This document shows positions 23,198 through 33,986 of a DNA stretch of 64,000 nucleotides, piece by piece. A model generated the notes under the pieces. It worked only from the letters and a program-made list of their open reading frames with translations. It had not been told where the DNA came from and did no database searches. A program made the translations under genes and the position numbers. Source of the stretch: Didymella arachidicola (lineage: Eukaryota; Ascomycota; Dothideomycetes; Pleosporales; Didymellaceae). How positions within the stretch are numbered: the first letter of the stretch is position 1; each line of letters begins with the position of its first letter. The stretch is taken from contig CM049986.1 of the NCBI GenBank assembly GCA_016630955.3, positions 620,001 to 684,000 of the forward strand, in the 5' to 3' direction.

Positions 23198-24001
23198 TGT
23201 GTTATGTGTGGTGGCAATTCGGTTACAAAGCAAATGTTGTTGTGAGTTGAAGCTGAGTCGAAGGGTGAGCTGCGAGTCCCGAGCGTGGGAGCGGGGACCG
23301 GATGAGCTACGTACCTTTAGGCGGATGGCTGGGAAACCAGGCAAGGGGACGAAGCTCTGTGCCATAATTGGAATCTGGTGTCCAGCCAATAGTTTGAAGC
23401 GCTCATGGCACCCGCAGGCTGGAGAGCGAGCCGAAAGAAGGGCTGGAGTTCCCGCGCTGTTTGCGTTGCGAGCTGCAGGTACCACCTCGACAGATGGTCA
23501 AATCTTCGGTCGTGCGAGCCAGCCTTTCTGATTGGGTTGCACTGCTCACAAGATTTGACGGCGAATTCTATGAAGGTCATAGCATAGAACCTGTTAGGAA
23601 AATAGCACAGTCATCTGTGTCGTGGCTTGTAAGGGTGCGTCATTTTCAGTCAGTCTCATCGTGACATGCCGCACAGCAATCGAAATTATATATATTTTGT
23701 AACTCCTGAGTCCTGACAGAGCCGGGGCCTTGTTCTAGATGGCCCAATCCTTAGCGTGACAATCAGCTTGCATCTTCCTGTGTCGGAGCGATCCTCGCGT
23801 GTCAGCTACGGAGTTGCTCAAAGCTCGAGGTGTAGGGCTGGCTGTGGGGCCCGCAGCACCACACTAACGTCGAAGCCGGCCCCGCATTGGTTCTCCCCGT
23901 GCGCGAAACCTCATCTTTCGTTCTCTATACCTCAACACGAAACATTCGCAAAACACGCGCTTGCACCATAACACAAGACAAGCACTCCAACACACGCAGA
24001 C
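23198..24001. promoter_or_regulatory. divergent intergenic region acidic protein / BRF1
   Basis: This 804-base stretch lies between two divergent starts. Near 23680-23700 there is an AT-rich TATATATTTT stretch. The 60 bases before the BRF1 ATG are CA-rich, which is usual for fungal leaders. No gene is seen. Confidence 0.45.
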
Positions 24002-26182
24002 ATGCCTGCCGCAGTCGCGCGGCCCAAGGCGCCACGTCTTGGCTCCATTAACCCTTCGAAAGCGGCGGGTACCGGATACATCTACCAGTCTGCCGAAACA
24101 AAACGAAAGGCACAACCAGCACCTGTGCGAGCCACGAAACCTGAACGACCGAAATGTTGTGACGATCCCAACATCAGCGATGCCGACGAGGGAGGAGCGA
24201 TTTGCTACAACTGCGGTCAGGTCATCGAAGAGAGCCACATCGTTGCCGAAATCACATTCGGCGAAACATCCGGCGGAGCAGCTATCGTGGAGGGTGGCTT
24301 CATTGGCGAGAATCAAAGACACGCCAATTCCATGGGCGGAACGATGCGCGGTCTTGGGGGCATGGGCAGCAGAGAACAAGCCGAGATGAATGGCAGGAGC
24401 GAAATTCAGAAGCTCGCACACGCTCTGAAGATTCGACAAGCAGTCGAAGACCAGGCAATCGGCTGGTACAAACTTGCCTCGAACCATAACTTTGTTCAGG
24501 GCCGCAGGATCCGCAATGTCGCAGCCGTTGCTCTCTACATGGCAGCTCGAAGACAACCGGAAAATACCCTCATGCTTATGGACCTCGCTGAGAAGGTCCA
24601 AGTCAATGTCTGGCAGCTGGGTGACACGTACAAACAGTTTTTGAAGAAGCTGAGAGAGGAGGATCCTGCGCAACTTATAGGCAACAAGGCAGTGCAGGAA
24701 ATCGAACCACTCATGCTGAAGTACTGCCGTAAGCTGGAGTTCGACGAGGCGTCGCACAAGGTCGCCGACGACGCATGCAAGCTGCTCAAGCGAATGAGCA
24801 GAGACTGGATGATACAAGGTCGACAACCTGCTGGACTCTGTGGCGCTTGTATCATCCTTGCAGCCCGTATGAACAACTTCCGCCGCTCCGTCCGAGAGGT
24901 CGTCTACGTTGTCAAGGTTGCCGACTCTACAGTCAACGCGCGTCTGTACGAGTACAAGCGGACACCAAGCTCAGCCCTGACAGTCAGTCAATTCCGCGAG
25001 TTTGGCGACAAGATGAAGGTCAAGACTCTACCGCCTGCCATCTGGAGACGCGCCGAGAAGGAGGAGAACAAGGCAAAGAGGAAAGAGAAGCAGGCTGCTC
25101 TAGTGGAGGGGATTACCGCAGAGGAGTTGGGAGAGATGGAGACAGCTGTAGAAGCTGGGCCAAGCACTGCCCCGGCAAGGGCTAGCAAGAAGCGGAAGAC
25201 CAATGACGGAGCATCTCAGGATGCACCAGCTCAGCTGCAGACACCTGACCCCACACAACAGACCGCTCAGGAAGTGGTGGACATTGACGCTCTCAACGAA
25301 GGGAACGAGGAAGGTCTTGTTGATGCGATTGGCAATGCTTTTGCAGAAACCAATGGCGATGATCCTCTCGACGAAAACTTCGTTGTGCCCAAGAAACGCG
25401 GTCGCCCGCCGAAGAAACGTGAACCGATACACATATCTCCGGAAGATCTCGACATCGAACAGGAAATTGAAAAGGAGATCACAGAAGAAGTGCAGCAGTG
25501 GGAAAAGGTGTTCGCAGACTTCGCCGACAATGATAAACACGAAGTCCTCAAGCGTACCGGCCTCACCGCAAAAGAACTCGCCGACACCCTCACGCCAAAT
25601 CGCAATGTTAGCACACTGCCTGATATTGGGGAAGACGAGTTCGAGGACGATCCGGATGTGGCCAATTGCATTCTGAACCCCGCCGAGGTCAAGCTCAAGG
25701 AGCGCGTTTGGCTTACACAAAACGAAGATTGGCTGCGGGAACAACAAGCTAAGCTCCTCGCGGCTGAGCTGGAAGCCGCGCTTGACAAGCCCAAGAAGCC
25801 CAAGCAGAAGCGCAAGCACCACCAGATGGGCGATGGCAGTGTGCTGGAAGGCCAGCCTGCAGCCAGTGCAGCGGATGCTGCACACAAGATGCTGAAGAAG
25901 CGTGCAAAGGGCTTCAGTAACCACATCAACTACGACAGGTTGAAGGAGCTGTTTCCTGGTGGCAACACAGATGCTGCGAGCACGCCGTCAGGTAGCGGTT
26001 TGGGTGCAAGTCCGGCACCGAGCCAGACTGCAGCTACACCTGCAGCCGCGCCCGTGGAAGTTCCAGAAGACGACGAAGAAGAGTACGAGGAGGAGCAGGA
26101 AGACGAAGATCTCGATGAAGAACACCAGTATAGAGACGATGAAGACGAAGGATTTGGCGACGACTACGGCGACGACTACTGA
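24002..26182 (+). CDS. brf1: TFIIIB subunit BRF1 (RNA polymerase III factor)
   Basis: A single exon of 726 aa. An N-terminal extension of about 50 residues is followed by a zinc-ribbon-like segment (residues 52-72, ending ICYNCGQV). Then come the conserved BRF1 linker VAEITFGETSGGAAIVEGGFIG and two cyclin folds: residues about 140-225 (EIQKLAHALKIRQAVEDQA ... VAAVALYMAARR) and about 235-325 (KYCRKLEF ... LCGACIILAARMNNFRRS). The Brf homology region lies near residues 480-560 (FADNDKHEVLKRTGLTAKEL ... WLTQNEDWL). The C-terminus is acidic. The protein binds TFIIIC and TBP and recruits Pol III to tRNA and 5S genes. The first zinc knuckle reads CC instead of CxxC, which is noted as a finding. Confidence 0.94.
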   Translation: MPAAVARPKAPRLGSINPSKAAGTGYIYQSAETKRKAQPAPVRATKPERPKCCDDPNISDADEGGAICYNCGQVIEESHIVAEITFGETSGGAAIVEGGFIGENQRHANSMGGTMRGLGGMGSREQAEMNGRSEIQKLAHALKIRQAVEDQAIGWYKLASNHNFVQGRRIRNVAAVALYMAARRQPENTLMLMDLAEKVQVNVWQLGDTYKQFLKKLREEDPAQLIGNKAVQEIEPLMLKYCRKLEFDEASHKVADDACKLLKRMSRDWMIQGRQPAGLCGACIILAARMNNFRRSVREVVYVVKVADSTVNARLYEYKRTPSSALTVSQFREFGDKMKVKTLPPAIWRRAEKEENKAKRKEKQAALVEGITAEELGEMETAVEAGPSTAPARASKKRKTNDGASQDAPAQLQTPDPTQQTAQEVVDIDALNEGNEEGLVDAIGNAFAETNGDDPLDENFVVPKKRGRPPKKREPIHISPEDLDIEQEIEKEITEEVQQWEKVFADFADNDKHEVLKRTGLTAKELADTLTPNRNVSTLPDIGEDEFEDDPDVANCILNPAEVKLKERVWLTQNEDWLREQQAKLLAAELEAALDKPKKPKQKRKHHQMGDGSVLEGQPAASAADAAHKMLKKRAKGFSNHINYDRLKELFPGGNTDAASTPSGSGLGASPAPSQTAATPAAAPVEVPEDDEEEYEEEQEDEDLDEEHQYRDDEDEGFGDDYGDDY

Positions 26183-26549
26183 GCATTGGCGCGGCGCTGC
26201 CTTCTTAGACGTTTATTGCATCCACAGTCCTGGCATGTTCGCCTTGGACGGCGTTCAACTTGGGGATTGTTCCTGCGCAGATACCCCGCTTTCAAGCGTA
26301 GCATAGTCAATGAAGTTTCTGTTTCTCTGCGAGCGCTGATGCTGAAGCATGGGTGCAATTCTATAGGGTTGAGCCAGTCCGGCAGTGACATGTTGCCGCC
26401 GCGGCTTCCAGTGATCGACAGTCCGTGCACTTCAAGGCGAGCTCAGTTCTGGGACTTGTACCGACGATTGCTCCTACACAGCGCTCCATTCGAGCGAAAT
26501 GAAACATAAATAATATCCACATAGCAGTCGCGGACACTGCGACGAGAAG
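26183..26549. other. intergenic, BRF1 to PHD-finger gene
   Basis: This 367-base stretch lies between tandem plus-strand genes. A TAAATAATAT element near 26507-26516, about 35 bases before the next ATG, is the only promoter-like feature. Confidence 0.4.
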
Positions 26550-28090
26550 ATGAATCCCTCAGACTCTCTGAAGGAGCATGGGCTCGATGTCAATCATGCA
26601 TCAGCCAACACCACCACCTCTGTAACGCCGCAGCAACCGCTTGCACCCAACTCCAATGCACCTGCGTGGTCAGCTCGAATGAACAAATTCTCCCTGAACG
26701 GCAGCAGCAGCGCTGGATCTAGCTTTCCGCAATTCTCGGCTTCTACCGCTGCGATCCTGGAGCGATTGCAGCAAGGCAAGTCTGGACATGCTTCGACATC
26801 AGCTGCTTTCGAGGCTAAGAAGGCCGAAATCATGCAAAACTACGCCACGAGCGATAAGCTACCGACACCGCCGCCGGCACCAACTGTTAGCAAGAGAGGC
26901 AGAGGAGGAAAAGCAGGGACGCCACTGAAGACGGAAGTTGGAGCATCGCCCTTGGGCGCCATGCCTACCTCAGCGAGAGGGTCAGCTAGAGGTAGGGGTA
27001 GAGGGGGACGAGGGCGAGGGAGAGGTGGTAGAGGAGGTCGCGGCGGCAAGAGAAAACGGTCCGACAGTGCAGACGAGGAGAGCGACGTGAGTACGAATGG
27101 AAAGCTACAGTGCGGCATCTGACAGTCGATAGAACGACGATGACGACGACTCTGATGCCTCAGAGACGTACACTCCACAGCCCACAAGAACAAAGTCCGG
27201 GCGAAGCGTGCAAAAGCCAGTCTCGTTCATTCCCGTGATACCCGAGCCAACGCCAGGCGTCAAGCGCAGGAAATCGACAAAGACCATGCTGGCCGCAAAG
27301 TGCAAGACGTGCCAGCGCGATACGGACCCGTCACAGAACAGAATAGTATTCTGCGATTCGTGTAGCACGGCGTATCACCAGTACTGCCACAGCCCTCCCA
27401 TTAGCAATGAGGTGGTTACGGTGCTGGAGAAGGAGTGGCTGTGCGGGCCCTGTGCTCGGTCCAAGGAGAGCGTGGTGCAAGGAACCGAGAATCTCGTCGC
27501 TGCTGAGAGCCTCTCGATAGACGAGGTACTTTGTATTGTTTTAGCATTCAGGAAAGAAACTAACACCCTGACAGAAACGCGCATACTTGTCCACCCTCGC
27601 ACAACCACAACTCATCTCCCTCCTTCTCCACGCCACCATCCGCCATCCCGAACTCCCCATTTTCCCTCCCAACGTCGCAGACCTCATCCCAGCCGCATCG
27701 ACCACGGCGCCAGGCCCCACCACCACCACCACACATACCACCGCACCCACAGCACCCACAGCACCCACAGCACCCACAGCACCCCCCTCGGCACAAACCC
27801 CAAACGCATCCGCATCCTCCTCAGCACAGGTTCTGCACGAAATAGGCACGCGGACGCAACCACGCGTCACACTGGACATGGCGGGCAACCGGTACGAGGA
27901 AGACGACGGGTACGACACAGACCCGCCGGCGCACTACCCCAAGGCGGGGCAGGGGCTTGCGTGCACGCTGAGACCCGAGAGCGAGGATTTGCAGTGGTTG
28001 GTGGATGATAATTTCGAGGTGTTTAGTCATGGGTGGAAGGGCGATGGGAGTGGGGTTGGGGCAGATGGGGTGTTGGGGGGGAAGGTCTAG
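26550..28090 (+). CDS. PHD-finger protein
   Basis: Three exons (26550-27086, 27133-27525, 27575-28090) give 481 aa. Residues 1-179 are low complexity and include an RGG-type stretch (SARGRGRGGRGRGRGG) and the basic motif KRKRSDS. A C4HC3 PHD finger lies at about residues 235-285: CKTCQRD ... FCDSCSTAYHQYCHSP ... WLCGPC. The third exon starts with a helix (LSTLAQPQLISLLLHATIRHP) and contains a PTA repeat coded by a 9-base tandem repeat. PHD fingers read histone H3 tails, so a chromatin role is likely. The frame ends at TAG 28088-28090, but the same frame runs on for 40 more protein-like codons to TGA 28211-28213. The true end is therefore uncertain. Confidence 0.8.
27745..27782. repeat. 9-base in-frame tandem repeat (Pro-Thr-Ala)
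   Basis: Four near-perfect copies of a unit related to CACCCACAG lie inside the PHD-finger gene and encode a short run of Ala-Pro-Thr. Copy number is likely variable between strains. Confidence 0.75.
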
Positions 28091-28254
28091 GTGGCCGATG
28101 GGGAGATGGGCGCGGGGGGGAGTGGGAGTAGGAGTAGGAGGGTTGGGTTTGAGGACGGGAGTGACGGGTTCAGCGAGATGGACTCGGAGGACATGGAAGA
28201 GCTGGTTGCTTGAGGGCAAATAGTATTATACATCTATGATGGTTTGAACCGCGT

Positions 28255-29742
28255 CTACGCGATGACACCCTCGCTCCGGAGACGCTCCACCTCGTCCTTT
28301 GTCATGCCCAGGGCGTCGCCCAGGATCTCATCGGTGTGCTGCCCCAGCGTGGGCGGCGGCATGCGGATGCCAGGCGTGCTGTCGCTCCACTTGACGGGCG
28401 TATTGACCATCTTGATAGTGCCGCAGGCCGGGTGCTCAACCTCCTTCACCATGTCTCTGGCCAGCACATGGTCGTGGTTCAGCGTGGCCTGGACGTCGTT
28501 GATGGCCGCATAGGGCATACCGCAGCCTTCGAGGATGTCGAGCCACGCCTGCGTTGTCTTCTGCCTGGTCTCATTCTCGATGAGCTGCTCGAGCGTGTCG
28601 CGGTGCTGCACGCGCACGGCGTTTGTCACGAAGCGCTCGTCGGTGATCCACTCTGGCTTCCCCAGTTTCGCGCACAGCACGCCGTACAAGCGGTCGTTTC
28701 CGCCGCCGAGCAGGATGTCGCCGTCGGCCGTCTTGAACGCCTTGTACGGCACGATGCTCGGGTGCGCAGTGCCCCAGCGACCCGTGTCCTTGGCGCCGCT
28801 GATCAGACACGACGAGGCGATGTTGGCGAGGGTGGCGACCTGGCAGTCGCTCAGGGCGACGTCGATGTGCTGGCCTTTCCCCGTGCGCGCGCGGCCCAGC
28901 AGGGCGGCCATGACGGAGTTGCTCGTGTACAGGCCCGTGGTTAGATCGGTGACGGCGACGCCGACCTTGACGGGGGGGCCGTCGCGGGCGCCGGTGATGT
29001 GCATGAGGCCCATTTCAGCCTCGACCATGACATCGTAGCCGGCGCGGTTGCGGTAGGGCCCCGTCTGGCCGTAGCCGGTGATGGAGGCGTAGATGAGGCG
29101 CGGGTTGATGGCGGCGACGGAGGCGTAGTCGAGGGCGTACTTTGCGAGCGCGCCGGGGAGGTAGTTCTCGACGAGCACGTCGGACTCGGCGACGAGGCGG
29201 TGCAGGATGGCGACGCCGGCGGGGTGCTGGAAGGAGAGGCCGATGGAGCGCTTGTTGCGGTTGACGCCGAGGTAGTAGGCGCTCTCGCCGGGGCCCGCGT
29301 CGCCGTTTGTGTACGGAGCATAGGGCGGGCCCCAGGCGCGCGTGTCGTCGCCGCGGGTGGGGTGTTCGATTTTGATCACGTCGGCGCTGTGTTTGGGTCA
29401 GCTGGGCTGGTCGTCAATCGGAGGGTGCGGTTGCTGGCGCGGGAGAAGGTGCTTCGAGGAGCAGGGCGAGCGGGCATACCCCAGATCTCCGAGGATTTGT
29501 GTGCAGTACGGCTGGCGGCGGTGTCAGCAGAGGCGCCATAGCAGCAAGGCGCGTGGCGGGCGTACTCCAGCCAGGACTCGCGTCATGTCGAGCACCTTGA
29601 TGCCGGCCAGAGGCAGGTTGGCCGCGTCTGCGTCTGCACTCCTGGCGGCCGCAGCGGTGGAGAGCGTCCTCGGCGACCAGTTCATCCTGCGCGCAGAGCA
29701 TTGCCAGAGCGGCCTTGCGCCTGCAATCACACTTCGGGCCAT
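28255..29742 (-). CDS. class III (CaiB/BaiF) CoA-transferase, probably mitochondrial
   Basis: Three exons (29742-29566, 29511-29480, 29386-28255) give 446 aa. The 32-base middle exon encodes PYCTQILGDLG and joins DMTRVLAG to ADVIKIEHP, a hallmark of this family. The catalytic aspartate that forms the acyl anhydride is Asp188 in GYDVMVEAEMGLMHITG. Other signatures are YYLGVNRNKRSIGLSF, GQHIDVALSDCQ and PYAAINDVQ. The N-terminal 40 residues are basic and Ala-rich without acidic residues, as in a mitochondrial presequence. Eukaryotic homologs include the succinate-hydroxymethylglutarate CoA-transferase group, so transfer between dicarboxylyl-CoAs is the best guess. The exact pair is unknown. Its 3' end converges on the PHD-finger gene. 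Confidence 0.9.
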
Positions 29743-29918
29743 GGCGAGCTGCAGTTAATTATGCGACCCGCGAGAGAGTCGCTGCAATCCCCAGATCGGT
29801 GGGTGCGGGCTCCCCACCGCATGCCCGCGTCGCGCCTCCGACTTCCGAGGCAGTGCGGGCTGGCACCGCCGACGCGCACCGCCGACGCGCCCCGCCATGG
29901 CATCGCTCCCACCAGCAA

Positions 29919-29935
29919 CCCCCCCCCCCCCCCCC
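29919..29935. repeat. 17-base poly-C tract
   Basis: An uninterrupted run of 17 C lies 6 bases before the riboflavin synthase start codon at 29942. It falls in the expected 5' leader or core promoter. Confidence 0.95.
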
Positions 29936-29941
29936 ACCGCA

Positions 29942-30749
29942 ATGTTTACCGGGCTCGTTGAAACCATTGGCAGTAAGCGTCCCCTTGGCCGGGCAGCTGG
30001 GCCTCGCTGATCATGGCTAGCCGTCTCGTCCCTTGAGGCGCTCGACACGACGGCGTCCGGCGGCGGCGGCACGTCATTGACCATTTCCGACTGCGAGGCC
30101 ATTCTGGGCGACTGCCACCTGGGCGACAGCATCAGCGTCAACGGTCGGTGCACGCCCGCTCACGACACACTAGCCACGAACTGACCAGGCAGGAACATGT
30201 CTGACCGTCACCGCCTTCGACAAGACGTCGTTCAAGATCGGCTGCGCGCCAGAGACGCTGCGCCGCACCAACCTGGGCTCGCTGCAGCAGGGCTCCACGG
30301 TCAACCTCGAGCGCGCCGTCTCGGCCAACACGCGCATGGGCGGCCACTTTGTCCAGGGCCATGTCGACACCGTCGCCACCATCCAGTCCGTCACGCCTGA
30401 CGGCAACGCCAAAACCTTCCGCTTCAAGCCGCGCGACCCCGCCGTGCTGCGCTACATTGTCGAGAAGGGCTACGTCACAATAGACGGCGCGAGCCTTACC
30501 GTGACAAAAGTCGAGGATGGCCCGCATGGCTTCTGGGAGGTCATGCTCATTGCCTACACCCAGGAGAAGGTCGTCACCGCAAGCAAGCAGCCCGGCGACG
30601 ACGTCAACGTCGAGGTCGACCAGGTCGGCAAGTATGTCGAGAAGAGCGTTGCCGGCTACTTTGAGGACGGCAGCAAGGGCGAGTTTGCCATTTTGGAGAA
30701 GATGGTCGCCAAGCTCGTCGACGAGAGGCTGAAGGCGCTGGGAAAGTAG
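29942..30749 (+). CDS. rib5: riboflavin synthase
   Basis: Three exons (29942-29972, 30021-30143, 30193-30749) give 236 aa, the normal length. The first exon encodes the signature MFTGLVETIG. The two homologous lumazine-binding halves follow: residues about 1-100 (CHLGDSISVNGTCLTVTAF, MGGHFVQGHVD) and about 105-205 (VLRYIVEKGYVTIDGASLTV, KVVTASKQPGDDVNVEVD). The enzyme dismutates two 6,7-dimethyl-8-ribityllumazine molecules to riboflavin. It is trimeric and cytosolic. The poly-C run sits directly before the ATG. The gene is divergent from the CoA-transferase, with only about 200 bases between starts, so the promoters overlap. Confidence 0.95.
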
Positions 30750-31868
30750 GAGCATGGACTAGAGGCTCTGGGAAAGTAAGAGGATCGGCCTATAGACACC
30801 CAGGACCCAGACATGGCCCCCACCACACACCATGTACCATACCCAATAGACTTCCTCCTCTCTCCCCAGGCACGTCTCGCGAGTGATGTTGAGGGTGTGT
30901 GGGCGCTCCTGAAACCCGGCATAACGGCAGTGTGGCGCAGGGGAGTGAGGCTTAGCCCCATTCTAAGAACTGTCTTTATATACCCATACAGCGCTCGCAG
31001 TCTATTTAGACGGCTCGTCTTCTCCCACAATAAACTGCGTGCCTACCTGCACTCTCATCCCAGCATCATGGTCTCGTTGTTGTTGTTGTTGTTCAGACAC
31101 AACCAGCGGCAGCTGCTGCCTAGCTTGTGCTCGAACCAAACACCAGCCTTGCACTCGACGACCGTTGACAGCTGTCCACGTCGTGCCTCCGTACATCACC
31201 CGGCTCCATAGAGACAGACCGCTGCCGCAGAGTACAGCAGCCTTTGACCGAGACGAAAAATTGACCTGATCGTGCTGACCTTGCAGGACTAGATCGGCAT
31301 GAGGTGGAGCATCGCCAGGCAGACAGGCTTCTAAAGCACCTGGCATGTTGGCAACAGCCTGCTAGACCACCATGTCGTCGCCTGCAGCCCTCGCGTGCGC
31401 TCTCGTCCGACGCACATTTTGGATTTCGTAGGCATACCGCAGCTGTGCTACACGACGCCTGACAGAGCATTAGTCTATTTTGCTCTGCAAGCTAGCACAC
31501 AGATAGGCAAGTATCCTGCGACACTTTCTTCCACCGCAGCCCTCCAGACGAACGGCTCTAGCATCCTGGGTATCCGGCATTCGACTTTGTAAGTTTGGGG
31601 GCTAAAACAATTGAGGGGCACGTCAAGAAGAAAGAGAACGAGAGCTGCGGCATCAGCGATTGGCTTTGCATGCCGCTCCTGCATACAGCTTGAACACGTC
31701 AAATACCGGTCAACCCTCACCGAGACCCGCCGCGCCAGTCCACACCAAGATCATCATATCAGCCCTGCCGCCTCACCATTTTTCCTTCTCCCACTCGTTC
31801 TGTTGACCTTCAGAGCATGCGCCGCTAGTGACGCTTCTTTTCGGCTCAACGACTTCCGTCACGCCGTC
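30750..31868. other. intergenic, rib5 to conserved hypothetical gene
   Basis: This 1.12-kb stretch between tandem plus-strand genes contains a short run of GTT repeats near 31075-31095 and a TTATATA motif near 30975. No frame has a recognisable domain. I take most of it as the leader and promoter of the gene starting at 31869. Confidence 0.45.
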
Positions 31869-33629
31869 ATGGACTGGCGACTTCGACTTTTGGACTACGC
31901 AAAGGAAGCTGAAGACACGGCAGCGGGACTGGGCGCTTTCGTCGGCGAAATTCCACAATTCCGCAAAGACATCACCGGCGATATTGCTGAACTGTACGCC
32001 ATCTCCAATGCCTTGCAAACCCTCCAGGAAGCGGTCGACCACCCTCGCCTCGGGAGAGCTTCCGCCCGCATCGTGAAGGACCTGGAGATATGCCTTCCAA
32101 GTCTGGGCTACACGCTCGATGATGTGCGAGACATGTTCAACAAGTCAAAGAGGAAGAGTCGACTCCCTGGTGCCTTCCCTGGTACCCCGCAGTATGCTGA
32201 AATGTGGGAGGATGCTCTTGCCGACTTCAGGACTCAGGGGATATCCCTGCCAAATCGGCTCGAGTACTATCGCACGTATTTACAGGGCATGTTCGACGAG
32301 CTGCGAGAGTACGTGCTTTTTTTTTCATGCACATGACTGTAGCTGACCACCGACAGCGTTGATCCGGGGGAAGAGATCGATAAAATTGCAGTCCGTCTGA
32401 AGAAGTTACTGAAGCAACAAGAACCCCTTGACTCGTACTTCACCAGGCTGTCATTGCCTACTCATGGCCCTGCGAGGACGCCTGGACCAAACCCCCCTCG
32501 CAATCCAAGGCCAATCATTCACAGCTTTACCTCCTACCCAACATACAGCCATGGACCTGCGCCTCCACCCCCCCCTCCACCACCTCGCACGCCTCGTCCA
32601 GTGTCCCACATATACGCTGGCATAGGAGAGGTCCCGATGGGCGGATTCATCGTCCCACCCGCCGCACCATCCGTCCCCACATCGCCTACATTCTCGTCCG
32701 CATCATCCCAAGGTATGTCCTCCCACTCCACCGACTCCGGCGGCCCAGTCGCGCACTGGGCAATGCGAATCTTCGACGGTCGGCACCCTTCAACTCCCTT
32801 CCGGACGCTCGGCGACGCCACCGAATGCGTCGGTCGCGACGAGCCCCGCGTGATCCAAATGCTCGGCGACGACCACTTTGAAAAGGTGCTCGAGCTGCCG
32901 CTGGAAGCAACAAACGTCTGGTTGCGGCTGTACTGCAGATACGAAGACCTGCGCGCGCGCATCCTGTTCCTGACCATGGACCCGGACGGCACACGGCGCC
33001 GCTACTGTTTCCCGCTCACCGGCCTGAAGATCATCCGCAAGGCCTCGTGTCTGCAGCTGGGCCGCGTGAACCGCAAGGACGGGCGTCTCGATCTGTGGGC
33101 CCGCCTGCGCTTCCCGCTGTACGAGCGCATGGTGCTGTTCTACAACACGTGCATCGCGATGAAGCACCAGGACCAGATCCGCATGGCCGACGGGCTCGAG
33201 GACATTTTCGACCAGGACCGCACCGAGCGCCTCGAGTTCAGCAGCGAGATCTCAGACGCTCATTACCTGCACCATCTCCGGGTGTACCGCGATGTCGATT
33301 CGGGAGTCGTAAGGTTTGAGGCGACGCCGCGCCGCGGGCCGCTGAAGGATGTGCCCATCTGGACGGCGTTTGTCACGCCTTTCGTGGGCGATCGGAGCTG
33401 GATGAAGAAGCTTGGCGCGAGTCCTACTGTGGTGTTTCGGCAGCTGCATCCGTATGTTTTCTGCGAGGGTTACAAGGTGCCGAAAGCAGCGAATGGGCGA
33501 TACCAATTGACCTTCTCCTCCTCGCAGGGTAAGCACGTCGACTGGAAACCTGGATGGACTGTGCTGACAACGCCAATAGATGCGAGAGATCTCATTGAAA
33601 CTTTCCACCAGATTCGCGTTCGACGATGA
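31869..33629 (+). CDS. conserved fungal protein of unknown function
   Basis: Three exons (31869-32308, 32357-33528, 33580-33629) give 553 aa. The N-terminal 145 residues are helical (LDYAKEAEDTAAGLGAFVGEI, LYAISNALQTLQEAVDHP), like the N-terminal domains seen in fungal signalling or ankyrin proteins. A Pro-rich linker with a run of eight prolines follows (residues about 170-220). The C-terminal 300 residues look like a folded beta-rich module (HWAMRIFDGRHPSTPFRTL, ILFLTMDPDGTRRRYCFPL, RLEFSSEISDAHYLHHLRVY). I do not recognise a named domain. The last intron (33529-33579) is 51 bases, a multiple of three without a stop, so its retention would add 17 residues. I prefer splicing because it has GTAAGC, a CTGAC branch site and TAG. 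Confidence 0.75.
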
Positions 33630-33986
33630 GCCGATCTGGGCTTGGCGGAGGTGTTGCCGGTCAGATACGTTGCGGCTTGGGCTACACCGATTGTAGCAGG
33701 GAACAGACAGTGAGTCGAGGTGCGACCATATGATGCTACTGCGGCGTTACGACTTGGACGATTGACGACTTCATTGACGACTTCACGACTTCACGATCAT
33801 CATGGGACAGCAGCCTCTAACATTGCAGGATACCCCTCTCACTCTTAGCATTCTCACAAGCGCTTATATAGGTAGCAGTCGTTGTATCCTAATTTGGAAT
33901 CCTTGAAGCAAGAAAACCGCAATCCGCACCTCTGAGCATTGCTACATCCATCGACTGCGTGGTGTCTGACACTTCACTTACATACA
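33630..33986. other. convergent intergenic region
   Basis: This 357-base stretch lies between the 3' ends of the hypothetical gene and the FAD monooxygenase. An imperfect repeat of the word GACGACTTCA/CACGACTTCA occurs near 33755-33800. No gene is seen. Confidence 0.5.

Noticed and set aside
25100..25929. Long minus-strand frames inside BRF1
   Set aside because: They mirror the codon bias of the BRF1 frame and have no recognisable motif.
28999..29541. A 180-codon plus-strand frame over the CoA-transferase
   Set aside because: It is a GC-rich antisense shadow, Val/Gly/Ala-rich, of a conserved gene.
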